The position numbers were made by a program, and so were the translations under genes. A stretch of DNA of 64,000 nucleotides from Synechococcus sp. MW101C3 (GTDB taxonomy: Bacteria; Cyanobacteriota; Cyanobacteriia; PCC-6307; Cyanobiaceae): NCBI RefSeq assembly GCF_002252635.1, contig NZ_NQKX01000002.1:186001-250000 (forward strand), read 5' to 3'. Positions 40,741 to 48,645 of the stretch are shown in pieces. The stretch's first letter is position 1, and every line of letters starts with the position of its first letter. The notes under the pieces were generated by a model. That model did no database searches and was not told the DNA's origin. It worked only from the letters and a program-made list of their open reading frames with translations.

Positions 40741-41112
40741 ATGCCCCTTACCGGATCGGATTTGCTAGCCATCGTGAAAGCCCTGCCTGATGCTTCGAAG
40801 TCTGATCTGGTGCGAGCCGCTGGCTATGTCAGCACCAGAACGGATGGCAGCGAGCGGCTGAACTACACCGCCTTCTATGAGGCACTGCTGGAAGCGAAGG
40901 GCGTCAGCTTGGAAAGTGGGGGCGGGAAAAGCAAAGGGCCCGGTGGCCGCAGCTTGAGCTACGTGACCAAGGTGCAGTTCAATGGCAACCTGCTGGTGGG
41001 TAAGGCCTACACCGCCATACTTGATCTCAAGCCAGGCGACGAATTCGAGATCAAGCTGGGTCGTAAGCAGATCCGGCTGATTCCGATGGGCGGAGTGGAA
41101 GAGGAAGACTGA
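40741..41112 (+). CDS. cyAbrB-family transcriptional regulator (intact paralog)
   Basis: 123 residues from ATG 40741. N-terminal domain: LTGSDLLAIVKALPDASKSD, LVRAAGYVSTRTDGSERLNY. After a Gly/Lys-rich linker (GGGKSKGPGGRS) comes the SpoVT/AbrB-like C-terminal DNA-binding domain: NGNLLVGKAYTAILDLKPGD, EFEIKLGRKQIRLIPMG. cyAbrB proteins are cyanobacteria-specific regulators of carbon/nitrogen balance and related stress genes. It is a close paralog of the amber-interrupted gene at 36837, so this is the copy likely to supply the function. Confidence 0.88.
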   Translation: MPLTGSDLLAIVKALPDASKSDLVRAAGYVSTRTDGSERLNYTAFYEALLEAKGVSLESGGGKSKGPGGRSLSYVTKVQFNGNLLVGKAYTAILDLKPGDEFEIKLGRKQIRLIPMGGVEEED

Positions 41113-41428
41113 CGCGCTTACCTGTCGAAACGCGAAAGAGATGATCGACAAGATGTTTCTTACGCCACTTCTTTGCTTTGTCGGCATGAGGTGTTCCTAC
41201 TGGAAGAGCATTGGCCAATACGACACCAGGGACGATCTAAATGCTGAGGTTCGGGCTTTCCTCCGCTGCAATGGAGTGTTGAGGTTGCTCGGCCGCATCA
41301 CCCGCCCCTGGAACCTTCGCCTTGCCGCACGTTGTATCTGATCCAGTCCGATGTTGGAACCAGCCTCCCGGGTGTTGGGTGGACCGGCGGTCGCTTTCCT
41401 ACCCTGATGGAGCTTGAACGCCGTCTTG
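41113..41428. other. Intergenic stretch
   Basis: About 315 bases between cyAbrB and the amidohydrolase. One 66-codon frame (41141-41341) lacks family features. No clear promoter or hairpin. Confidence 0.35.
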
Positions 41429-42844
41429 ATGCGCACCCCTATTCCCTTCGCTCTCGCTCTGCTGCTGCTGGGGAGCGGGTGCAGCACCTCATCGGCCACC
41501 AAGCCGGCGACAAGCACGGCAGCACCCTCTCCGCCCCCGCTGAGCCAGGCCACCCCCCCTGCTGCTGGGGTCACCCTGTTCGAGAACGTGCGGGTGTTCG
41601 ACGGCCAGGCGGCCCAGCTCTCACCGCCCAGCAACGTGCTGGTGGTGGGCCGGACGATCCAAAGCATCACCACCACCCCGATCACACCACATGCGGGGCA
41701 GCCGGTGACCCGGATCGAGGGAGCGGGTCGGGTGCTGATGCCAGGCCTGATCGACAACCACGTCCATGTGCTGATGAGCGCCAGCAGCCAGGCTGATCTG
41801 CTCGATCCCAAGGTGGAGCCGAAGCTGCTGCAGGAGCGGGCCACCGCCGAGGCGGGCCGGATGCTGATGCGGGGCTTCACCAGCGTGCGTGACCTGGGCG
41901 GCCCGATGCTGGTGGACAGGCCCGCCATCGACCGGGGCAGCCTGCCCGGTCCTCGCATCTATCCGAGCGGGGCGATGATCTCCCAGACCTCCGGGCACGG
42001 CGATTCACGGCTTCCGCATGAGCGTTCACGCCGGTTCTTCGGGGAGGTGTCGCGGGGCGAGAAGCTGGGGGCTAACTTCATCGCCGACGGCCGCGACGAG
42101 GTGCTCACCGCCACCCGCGAGGACCTGCGGGCCGGGGCCAGCCAGATCAAGGTGATGGCTGGTGGGGGAGCAGCCTCGGCCTATGACCCGCTCGATGTCA
42201 CGCAGTACACCCTCGATGAGATGAAAGCCGCCGTGGAGGCGGCCTCCGACTGGGGCACCTACGTGACGGTGCATGCCTACACCCCGAAGGCGGTGCGGCG
42301 AGCTGTCGAGTCCGGGGTGAAGTGTGTCGAGCACGGCCAGCTGCTCGATCAGGCCACGATGCAGCTGCTGGCACAGAAGGGAGTCTGGCTGAGTCTGCAG
42401 GCCCTCGATGAGGCCCCCCCGACGGCGCCGGAGAACGTGCGGCAGAAGAAGCACACCGTGGTGTCGGGAACCGACAACGCCTTTCGCTGGGCGAAGCAGT
42501 ACGGGGTCAAGCTCGCCTGGGGCACCGACTTTCTGTTCATGCCGGCCCAGAACGTGAAGCAGAACTCCGACATCCTCAAGCTGAAGCAGTGGATGACGCC
42601 GCCCGAGATCCTCAAGCTGGTGACCCACGACAACGCCAAGCTGCTGGCGCTCTCCGGCCCCCGCAATCCCTACCCCGGTGCTCTGGGGGTGGTGAAGAGC
42701 GGTGCACTGGCCGATCTGCTGCTGGTGGATGGCAATCCGCTGGAGAATCTCGATCTGATCGGCGATCCCCAGAAGCGCTTTCTGGTGATCATGAAAGACG
42801 GCCGGATCTACAAGAACAGCCTGGCCGCTGCCGCGGCGGGTTGA
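41429..42844 (+). CDS. Lipoprotein amidohydrolase (imidazolonepropionase/prolidase-like)
   Basis: 471 residues from ATG 41429, chosen because it gives a lipoprotein signal: RTPIPFALALLLLGSGCSTS with the lipobox LGSGC. Then a Pro/Ala/Ser linker and a full amidohydrolase fold: LMPGLIDNHVHVLM (His-x-His), SQIKVMAGGGA (carbamylated Lys position), VTVHAYTPKAVRR and VKCVEHGQLLD (metal His), LAWGTDFLFM (catalytic Asp), and C-terminal GALADLLLVDGNPLENL. Metal-dependent hydrolysis of an amide-containing substrate, probably a dipeptide or imidazole compound, in the periplasm. The export of such an enzyme is known in related families. Confidence 0.88.
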   Translation: MRTPIPFALALLLLGSGCSTSSATKPATSTAAPSPPPLSQATPPAAGVTLFENVRVFDGQAAQLSPPSNVLVVGRTIQSITTTPITPHAGQPVTRIEGAGRVLMPGLIDNHVHVLMSASSQADLLDPKVEPKLLQERATAEAGRMLMRGFTSVRDLGGPMLVDRPAIDRGSLPGPRIYPSGAMISQTSGHGDSRLPHERSRRFFGEVSRGEKLGANFIADGRDEVLTATREDLRAGASQIKVMAGGGAASAYDPLDVTQYTLDEMKAAVEAASDWGTYVTVHAYTPKAVRRAVESGVKCVEHGQLLDQATMQLLAQKGVWLSLQALDEAPPTAPENVRQKKHTVVSGTDNAFRWAKQYGVKLAWGTDFLFMPAQNVKQNSDILKLKQWMTPPEILKLVTHDNAKLLALSGPRNPYPGALGVVKSGALADLLLVDGNPLENLDLIGDPQKRFLVIMKDGRIYKNSLAAAAAG

Positions 42845-42947
42845 TCGTGATCCCGCAGGAGTGGATCTGCGTTAGCAGCAGCGTGGTCTCCATCGACTCG
42901 CGGTAGTCCTCGACCAGGGCCTGGTGGATGCCTGTGAGGTCAGGCAT
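42845..42947 (-). pseudogene. 5' fragment of the three-copy family, copy B
   Basis: ATG 42947 on the minus strand gives MPDLTGIHQALVEDYRESME, then a short divergent stretch, and runs into the end of the convergent amidohydrolase gene. The start closely matches the intact copy (MSELGDIHQALVEDNRGAFE). Nothing of the middle or C-terminus remains. Confidence 0.6.
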
Positions 42948-42965
42948 GGGATGGTTGAACACAAC

Positions 42966-43065
42966 AGAGCCCGGCGACGAGGCCACCGGGCTCTGAAGAA
43001 GTTTGGTTGATGGGGCGGAGTGGCTGACGCTGGCACATGGGCCAGGTTTCCAGTGGGACTTCCCG
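42966..43065 (-). repeat. Conserved leader element, copy B
   Basis: Best-preserved hairpin of the three: AGAGCCCGG (42966-42974) and CCGGGCTCT (42986-42994), a perfect 9-bp stem. It is followed by TTGGTTGATGGGGCGGAGTG, GCTGACGCTGGCACATGGGC and TTCCAGTGGGACTTCCCG, shared with copy C. On the minus strand the hairpin is followed by GTTGTGTTC and could also terminate the mscS transcript. Confidence 0.6.
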
Positions 43066-43375
43066 CTCGGTCCGCTGCCTCTGGGTAGGCGAACACTCCG
43101 TCGATCCGCAACAGCTGTATCACCGTCTGCACGGAATCGAGCCAGCCACATGCGGGCCTTGCAATCACTGACCCGTGCTCAATGGCCAGTTGAGGAAGGC
43201 TTCTGCCCTCGTCGAGAGGCTGCAGGATCAGGTGCTCCCGATCAACGGAAGTCCGGCACACATGGGGGTATGTAGGCATGGGTGGGGGCCTGGGGCTGTT
43301 GGGTCGCACAACAACCCTGTTGGCCAATACCCCGCTGCCAGCCAGAACAACCTGATCGAACGAAACCCATAGGCA
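43066..43375. other. Intergenic stretch
   Basis: About 310 bases before the stop of the mscS gene. No supported gene. The G-rich segment near 43273-43315 (TGTAGGCATGGGTGGGGGCC) resembles one near 22058-22090, but the similarity is short. Confidence 0.3.
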
Positions 43376-45109
43376 TCAGGTCGGTAGGGGCGGCACCGTG
43401 CTTTTGTTGCCGTTGCGAATGGCCTGATAGCCGGGCGAGAGGATTTCCACACCTGCGGCAGCGAACTGGTCCTGCAGTGCAGCCAGGAGGTCAGAGAGCG
43501 CCGCGCGGTAATCGGACACATTCTTCAAAAAGGCTGTGATCTCGTAGCTGATGTGGAAATCGTTCAGTGAGGTCTGCAGCACGAAGGGGTCTCGCTCGCC
43601 CGTGATCGTGGGAACACTGCGGGCAGCTGCGAGCATGAGTTCGTGCACCTGGCGCCAGGGCACGTCGTACCCGATCGTGATGGTGCTGGAGAGGGCTACC
43701 GGTTCGCGAATCTCCCTCCGGGCGAAGCTGTAGTTGGTCACCGAGGCGGAGATCACGGTGGCGTTGGGGATGCTGACGAGTTCATTGCGCGGAGTGCGCA
43801 CGCGCGTCACCAGCAGGGCTCGCTCCTGCACCAGTCCCACCACGCCGTTGATTGTCACCCGATCCCCCTCTTTGAAGGCACGGGTGTAGATCAGCATCAG
43901 GCCGCTGATCACGTTGGTGGTCACCGAACTTGAACCCAGTGCGGCCAGTACCCCGAGGAAGATGCCTGCTCCCTGGAAAGCCTTGCTGTCGGAGCCAGGA
44001 ATGTAGGGGAAGCTGATCGCCAGACCCGCGATCAGGATCAGCACAGAGGCGATCCGGGAAGTGGGCTCAGCCCACTCTGGGTAGAACCAGGCGAAGCGGA
44101 TCCTGCCTCGGGCCAGGGCCACGAAGCACCTCCGACTGAACCGCATCACCAACCCCGTGATCACGAGGATCACCAGGATTGTGAACAGATTGGGGATGGC
44201 GTTCACCACGCTGGCGAACAGCCCGCCCACCATGCTGAGGATGTGGGATCTCAGACCTGCAGCGAGCATGGTGGTGGGTGGGAAGAAGCTCAGCAGCAGG
44301 GGGACCAGCAAGTAGCTGATCACCACCAACACACTCCAGTGGATGACATCCAGGGTGGTCTGCTGAATTCGGGTGATCTGGGCTGCGTTGAGCAGGGTGT
44401 TCCCTCCCAGCCGCACGCCGCTCAGCTGGTTGGGGTCACGCTCCTGGATGTACGCCAGCAGTTTCCGCTCAAGGTGTGTCTGTCCCCTCAGCCAGAGCAC
44501 GTAGATGCCGAGCACCAGAAGGGCCTGGGCTGTGCCCCTAAGCCAGCTGGTGACGCTGTGTCTGTTGCGGTAGTCCACGACAGCACTGCGTAGCTTGTCG
44601 CGGTAGAGGTCGGCCAGCTGAGGGCGGGTCTTGCCGAAGCACGCGGCCATGCGGTCATCCACCGCCAAAAGGCTTTCCATCCCTGCCCCATGAGCGCTCT
44701 CCAGACCCACGAGCGAGTAGGGGGGATCCTCCACCACCACGAACTGCTGTGGCTGGATGGTCGAATCCTCCGCCACCAGGCGGAGCACGGAGCTGCTTTT
44801 TCGTGCCAGCACCCGCGCATCCTGGGATCTGATGGCCCGCCGCAACTCCAGCACCTTTCGCCCCTCGAGCGTTACCCAGCTGGGGTTGGTGGCGCAGCCC
44901 TCCGGGAGCTTGTCCTGGGCCGAAACGGCTGCGGCAGGAGCCGCCGCTGGGGATGGGGCGGCAAGGAGAAGACCCAACCCGCCCCATGCAATGAGCCCCA
45001 TCAGCAGGCAGCCGATCAAGGCGAAACGTGCTGGCCAAGGAGCACGTCGCCGACTTCGGTTCGAGAGGAGAAGCCTTCTGCTGGTTGTGAAAGCAGGTTG
45101 GGTTGTCAT
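43376..45109 (-). CDS. MscS-family mechanosensitive channel
   Basis: About 577 residues from ATG 45109, which gives a signal-like N-terminus (hydrophobic FALIGCLLMGLIAWGG, then an Ala/Pro-rich linker). A large periplasmic part is followed by several helices and the MscS core: pore helix region AGIFLGVLAALGSSSVTTNV, IYTRAFKEGDRVTING, VVGLVQERALLVTRVRTPRN, ISIPNATVIS-like VSIPNATVISASVTNYSF, and a cytoplasmic domain ending LDQF-like LLAALQDQFAAAGVEILSPG. Works as a pressure-release or small-ion channel in the inner membrane. The N-terminal extension is unusual compared with the ~290-residue E. coli protein but typical for large cyanobacterial MscS homologs. Confidence 0.88.
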   Translation of the reverse strand: MTTQPAFTTSRRLLLSNRSRRRAPWPARFALIGCLLMGLIAWGGLGLLLAAPSPAAAPAAAVSAQDKLPEGCATNPSWVTLEGRKVLELRRAIRSQDARVLARKSSSVLRLVAEDSTIQPQQFVVVEDPPYSLVGLESAHGAGMESLLAVDDRMAACFGKTRPQLADLYRDKLRSAVVDYRNRHSVTSWLRGTAQALLVLGIYVLWLRGQTHLERKLLAYIQERDPNQLSGVRLGGNTLLNAAQITRIQQTTLDVIHWSVLVVISYLLVPLLLSFFPPTTMLAAGLRSHILSMVGGLFASVVNAIPNLFTILVILVITGLVMRFSRRCFVALARGRIRFAWFYPEWAEPTSRIASVLILIAGLAISFPYIPGSDSKAFQGAGIFLGVLAALGSSSVTTNVISGLMLIYTRAFKEGDRVTINGVVGLVQERALLVTRVRTPRNELVSIPNATVISASVTNYSFARREIREPVALSSTITIGYDVPWRQVHELMLAAARSVPTITGERDPFVLQTSLNDFHISYEITAFLKNVSDYRAALSDLLAALQDQFAAAGVEILSPGYQAIRNGNKSTVPPLPT

Positions 45110-45412
45110 GAAATGTTGGCAAACCGATGGGAAGGTTCGCTCTCGTACATCGAGGAACGGAGCGGTGATTCGGGATACGCATTCGCTCGCCCGACATGTC
45201 ATGTAAGGACACGGCGGCCGCCCCCACCAGCAGCGAGCGATGCCTGCAAATCAATACCCCCTCCTTTAGTGGGGGTTCAAGTAAAGCAATCACTGACCTT
45301 GATTGCGTTCGGGAGAAGATCTTGAATCAGCGGATTGCGGGAGTAACCAATGCCATTGGGTGGCGGTGAAGCACGATCGAGCCTGCACAAGATCGGGGCT
45401 GCTGATGGCCAC
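45110..45412. other. Intergenic stretch upstream of mscS
   Basis: About 300 bases, no supported gene. An inverted repeat ACCCCCTCCTTTAGTGGGGGT (near 45257-45278) could form a hairpin on either strand. The frame upstream of the mscS ATG stays open to 45202, so a longer N-terminus cannot be excluded. Confidence 0.35.
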
Positions 45413-45665
45413 TCACCTCTGCTCCTGCAGCCGCACGAAGGGATCGAACGCAGGCTGGGCGGTATCCAGGTAGGACAAGAGCGCCCGCACCGGACCGATA
45501 ATGATGCCTTGTCCTGGATATGGATCAACGCCACCGTGGCCTCCAGGGTCCAGCTGGGCTGGGCCAGGTGCTTGTCGGCTGCGATCTGCAAGGCCTATCG
45601 GTAGTCCTCGGCAAGGGCCTGGTGCCTGCGGGCAAGGTCCACACGATCTAGCCAAAGGAACCCAT
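45413..45665 (-). pseudogene. Frameshifted copy C of the three-copy family
   Basis: Minus strand: DLARRHQALAEDYR, then TAG (45600-45598), then in the same frame ALQIAADKHLAQPSWTLEAT, which matches AADQLLAQPSWTLEATVVLM of the intact gene. A shift of frame after IHIQDK leads to IIIGPVRALLSYLDTAQPAF and DPFVRLQEQR followed by stop, matching EVTIGPVRSLPLWL and DAFVRLQEQG. The expected ATG (45665) is in yet another frame. The gene is clearly dead, with at least two frameshifts and one nonsense codon, and the C-terminal third is missing. Confidence 0.7.
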
Positions 45666-45667
45666 GA

Positions 45668-45770
45668 AGAAGCCCGGCGACGAGGGCACCGGGCTCTACA
45701 AGCAACTGGATTGCGGGGGCGGAGTGGCTGACGCTGGCACCTGGGGCCAGGGTTCCAGTGGGACTTCCCG
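45668..45770 (-). repeat. Conserved leader element, copy C
   Basis: Plus strand: AGCCCGG...CCGGGCT inverted repeat at 45671-45695, then GGGGCGGAGTGGCTGACGCT, GGCACCTGGGGCCAGG and TTCCAGTGGGACTTCCCG. It is nearly identical to copy B over the second half and to copy A over the centre. It lies directly before the dead reading frame. Confidence 0.6.
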
Positions 45771-46171
45771 TTGGGTCCGGGGCACCTGAGGCGAGGCCGT
45801 TAACGGTGCAGTGGACGGCGGGCGGAGCACACACACAGCGGTGTCACACGCCAGGGAAGCCAGAGATCCGATGAGAGTGTTGGAGCAGGGGCCGGATCGT
45901 CAGCGCGCTCCTGATGCCTGACCCGGGGGAGTGTCATCCATGGCTGGGCCTCCGAATCCGATGCGAGAACGATCGGACGGCCAGCGGGCAGGGGCAATAG
46001 GGGTTTATGCCTGAGGGGGCGGATGGAGTGGGAGATCTGCAGACTTCAGCCACCCCAGGGCGTTCACCAGCCTGGCCGCTTCCTGGAAGGAACTTGGTTG
46101 CGAGAATGTCCACGCGATGGGGTCGGTGTGGATGCCCTGCCAGGAGCATCCACAGCCGTAACCCAGCGCCT
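45771..46171. other. Intergenic stretch
   Basis: About 400 bases, no supported gene on either strand. Overlapping frames are shadow-like (Pro/Arg/Ser-rich). Confidence 0.35.
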
Positions 46172-46339
46172 TCAGCGCGCCAGCAGCCCGATCGGTCCGA
46201 GCACCAGGAAGCCGCCGAACAGAGCCAGCACCAGGGCCAGCTTGGCGGTCCAGTGGGCCGGCAGGCGCCTGAGACCGTCAGCAAGGCGGAAGGGGGTGAT
46301 CGCCGCGATCACGCTCGCTTCGATCTGGAAATCCACCAC
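46172..46339 (-). CDS. Possible small membrane protein, 55 residues
   Basis: GTG 46339 opens VVDFQIEASVIAAITPFRLA, then DGLRRLPAHWTAKLALVLAL, then FGGFLVLGPIGLLAR and stop. One strong hydrophobic helix preceded by an amphipathic basic helix is typical of small membrane proteins. The frame continues upstream to the stop codon of a 26-residue hydrophobic frame in the same phase. Not a recognised photosystem or cytochrome subunit. Supported only by composition. Confidence 0.45.
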   Translation of the reverse strand: MVDFQIEASVIAAITPFRLADGLRRLPAHWTAKLALVLALFGGFLVLGPIGLLAR

Positions 46340-46372
46340 CGGCCGCGGCTGGACCTGGCGGGGACGCTCGCT

Positions 46373-46398
46373 GGCCTGAGGGAACCCTCAGGCCTTTT
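46373..46398 (+). terminator. Rho-independent terminator-like hairpin
   Basis: GGCCTGAGGG-AA-CCCTCAGGCC followed by TTTT on the plus strand, the best terminator-like structure in the window. No plus-strand gene ends upstream of it within about 3.5 kb, while two tiny minus-strand frames flank it, so its transcript is unidentified. Confidence 0.6.
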
Positions 46399-46468
46399 CG
46401 AGCCGGCGGATGATCATCGACATCAGCGCCAGCGAACCGACGAGAGCGACGAGCAGTGCGATGGTCAT
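46388..46468 (-). CDS. Possible 26-residue membrane peptide
   Basis: ATG 46468 gives MTIALLVALVGSLALMSMII then RRLEKA. A single hydrophobic helix with a basic C-terminal end, the form of very small photosynthetic-complex subunits, though it matches none that I recognise. The stop codon lies inside the hairpin at 46373-46398. Chance is possible at this length. Confidence 0.3.
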   Translation of the reverse strand: MTIALLVALVGSLALMSMIIRRLEKA

Positions 46469-46516
46469 GACGAATGGGGTGCCGAAGGTGAGTGCAGGTT
46501 ACGGAGCCGCTGGGGG

Positions 46517-46753
46517 TCAGCCCTGCTCAGACACCGGCGGGACCGGGGCGAGACAACGATCACGCAGCAGGCGGGCCACCGTGAGGTTGCTCACCGTCAT
46601 GCTGCTGTCGCGCTCAAGCAGCCATTCGGCCATCTCCATGCGCAGGGCATAGGCCTCTTCGAAGAACTCCAGCCGCTCCAGATCGCGCAGACGACCTTCG
46701 ATCCACTGGAGGGTTTCTCCAGGGAGCTGGCGCTGGGAACGACGTTGGCTCAC
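46517..46753 (-). CDS. Small hypothetical protein, cytoplasmic
   Basis: 78 residues: MSQRRSQRQLPGETLQWIEG, RLRDLERLEFFEEAYALRME, AEWLLERDSSMTVSNLTVAR. A charged helical protein with no Cys until LLRDRCLAP. Divergent from the PdeM-type phosphoesterase gene, the two starts being 29 bases apart and sharing a promoter region. Family not recognised, though composition is gene-like. Confidence 0.55.
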   Translation of the reverse strand: MSQRRSQRQLPGETLQWIEGRLRDLERLEFFEEAYALRMEMAEWLLERDSSMTVSNLTVARLLRDRCLAPVPPVSEQG

Positions 46754-46782
46754 GGGGAGTGCCGCCTAGTGAGGGAATCTTG

Positions 46783-47535
46783 ATGGATGGCGAGGGAAAC
46801 TGGGTATCGGATGGAACACATCTGCAGCACAGCTGCGCACAAATACCTTTGACGGAACACCTTCCCTTCCTCTGGCGCGGTCACAGGCTCAAGCTGCTGG
46901 GGGCGCGGGCGGTGTGGGATCCGACGCAACGTCTGCTGTTGGTGGCGGATCTGCACTTGGGCAAGGCCGAGTCGTTTCAGGCCCATGGCGTGCCGCTGCC
47001 CAGCGATGGCGATGCCTCCACCCTCAACGCCCTGATCGCGCTGGCGCACCGCTGGCAGCCGGCTGAGGTGGTGGTGCTGGGTGATCTGATCCACGGCCGG
47101 CTCGGCCTCACCGGCGAACTGCGTCAGAAGATCCAGGCCTTGCCGGAGCTGCTCGGTTGCCCGCTCACGCTGATCGCTGGCAACCACGAGCGGGGCAGCT
47201 GGCTGGAAGGGCTGGTGCAGCAGCCCAGCAGCCGTCGCGGCCCCCTCTGGCTGAGCCACGGACCGGAACCGCTGCCAGTGGGCGGGGGTGAACTGCTGCA
47301 GCTCTGCGGCCACCTGCATCCGGTGGCCACAGTCGGTGACCGCAGCGATCGGCTGCGCCTGCCCTGCTTCGTTCACGACGCGGAGGCTCAGCGCCTGGTG
47401 CTGCCCGCCTTCGGCAAGCTCACCGGCGGCCACCCCTGCGAAGACCACCATCAGCGCTGGCTGGTGGCCGACGGCGCGATCGTGGCCTGGCTCAGGCCGC
47501 TGCCGCCAGAGCGCGCACCACATCGCCGCGGGTGA
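46783..47535 (+). CDS. pdeM: Ligase-associated DNA-damage-response endonuclease PdeM-like metallophosphoesterase
   Basis: 250 residues from ATG 46783 (a GTG at 46759 is less likely). Metallophosphoesterase motifs in order: LLVADLHLGKAESF (DxH), VVVLGDLIHGR (GD), LIAGNHERGSW (GNHE), LWLSHGPEPLP, LCGHLHPVATV (GHxH). The DLHLGKAE motif is characteristic of PdeM, which in other bacteria is encoded with a DNA ligase, an Lhr-type helicase and an exonuclease. None of those partners is in this window. It overlaps the convergent CBS gene by 44 bases. Confidence 0.85.
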   Translation: MDGEGNWVSDGTHLQHSCAQIPLTEHLPFLWRGHRLKLLGARAVWDPTQRLLLVADLHLGKAESFQAHGVPLPSDGDASTLNALIALAHRWQPAEVVVLGDLIHGRLGLTGELRQKIQALPELLGCPLTLIAGNHERGSWLEGLVQQPSSRRGPLWLSHGPEPLPVGGGELLQLCGHLHPVATVGDRSDRLRLPCFVHDAEAQRLVLPAFGKLTGGHPCEDHHQRWLVADGAIVAWLRPLPPERAPHRRG

Positions 47536-47968
47536 GCACACCCACCAGCTTGTCGCCCTCAAGCACGAACAGCCGCTGGGTGCTGCGGTCCTGCAGCAGC
47601 CGGGCCGCGTCCGGCAAGGACAGATCGGCACTGCAGGTGTGGGGGTGCGCACCCATCAGTTCACCCACCGTGCTGCCCAGCACCTGGTGCACCTGCCGAT
47701 CCCAGTCGAGCGGATTGCGCAGGTAGATCACCGCGTCCAGCAGCATCACGTAGGGGCCGGCGTCAAAGCCGCTCTCCTTCACCATCAGGTTCTGTTCGGT
47801 GAGCTCCCCCACCAGCGCTCCCGCCGCATCCAGCACCGGCAGTCCGCTGATGTGGTGGTCGCTCAGCAGTTGCACCGCCTGCTGCAGAGGGGTTTCGGGC
47901 GTCACGCTCAACACCGGGGTGGTCATGGCCGCCGCCACCCGCAGGGCCGGCTGGGAGTCGAGGGTCAT
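47492..47968 (-). CDS. Two-CBS-domain protein
   Basis: 158 residues. First CBS domain: VAAAMTTPVLSVTPETPLQQ, AVQLLSDHHISGLPVLDAAG; second: VGELMGAHPHTCSADLSLPD, AARLLQDRSTQRLFVLEGDK then LVGVLTRGDVVRAL. The pair folds into a Bateman module that binds adenosyl ligands such as AMP or ATP and regulates partners. No enzyme domain is attached, so it probably acts in trans. The partner is unknown; CBS pairs of this size regulate thioredoxins in plastids and cyanobacteria, but that is only an analogy. Confidence 0.88.
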   Translation of the reverse strand: MTLDSQPALRVAAAMTTPVLSVTPETPLQQAVQLLSDHHISGLPVLDAAGALVGELTEQNLMVKESGFDAGPYVMLLDAVIYLRNPLDWDRQVHQVLGSTVGELMGAHPHTCSADLSLPDAARLLQDRSTQRLFVLEGDKLVGVLTRGDVVRALAAAA

Positions 47969-48051
47969 CGGAGCGTTGCGATTGCAATGGTTCTAGGCCA
48001 GCGAGGGGTCGGGATCCGCGGCAGCAGACTGGCCCTTCCGGCCTGCCCAGC

Positions 48052-48645
48052 TTGACGCCGACACCCCAGCACCGCCCCACAGGCCGACCTGCCGCTTCTG
48101 CAGCCCGGCGCCTCGCCGATGGGCTCACGCTGGCGCGGGCCGTGGTCGGCTTGCCGCTGCTGCTGCTGCTGGCCGCCGATCAGCAGGGGGCGGCCTGGTT
48201 CCTGCTGCTGCTGGGCGGCTTCAGCGACTGGGCCGACGGCGTCCTAGCCCGCCGTGCCGGCGGCGGTTCCGCCTGGGGTGCTCGCCTCGATCCCCTCACC
48301 GACAAGATCCTGATCAGTGCACCGCTGCTGTGGCTGGGCGCCGCCGGACGGCTGCCGCTCTGGGCGGTGTGGCTGCTGCTGGCGCGCGAGCTGCTGATCT
48401 CCGGCTGGCGTGCCGGCCAGGGGGATGGCGGACCCGCCTCCCGCGCCGGCAAGGCCAAGACGGTGCTGCAGTTCAGCGCGCTGCTGCTGCTGCTCTGGCC
48501 CGAAAGCTGGGGGCTGGGCCTGGGCCAGGCCGGGTTTGTTGCCGGGCTGCGCAGCGCTGGTTGGTGGCTGTTCTGGCCCTCGCTGGCGCTGGCCCTGAGC
48601 TCGGCGCTGGGGTATCTCAGCCCAGCAGCGCCGCGTCGCCACTGA
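48052..48645 (+). CDS. pgsA: CDP-alcohol phosphatidyltransferase (phosphatidylglycerophosphate synthase-like)
   Basis: 197 residues from TTG 48052; the N-terminus is uncertain. Membrane enzyme with about five helices and the full CDP-alcohol signature D-x2-D-G-x2-A-R-x8-G-x3-D-x3-D, seen as SDWADGVLARRAGGGSAWGA followed by RLDPLTDKILI. In cyanobacteria this enzyme makes phosphatidylglycerophosphate from CDP-diacylglycerol and glycerol-3-phosphate, the first step to thylakoid phosphatidylglycerol. Its end overlaps the convergent epimerase gene by 29 bases. Confidence 0.85.
   Translation: MTPTPQHRPTGRPAASAARRLADGLTLARAVVGLPLLLLLAADQQGAAWFLLLLGGFSDWADGVLARRAGGGSAWGARLDPLTDKILISAPLLWLGAAGRLPLWAVWLLLARELLISGWRAGQGDGGPASRAGKAKTVLQFSALLLLLWPESWGLGLGQAGFVAGLRSAGWWLFWPSLALALSSALGYLSPAAPRRH

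Noticed and set aside
22058-43315. G-rich similar segments TGTAGGCATGGG near 22060 and 43273
   Set aside because: Too short and low in complexity to claim a repeat family.
46007-46783. 258-codon plus-strand frame upstream of the PdeM-like gene
   Set aside because: Low-complexity His/Arg/Gln/Glu composition, no ribosome-binding context and overlaps several better minus-strand candidates.
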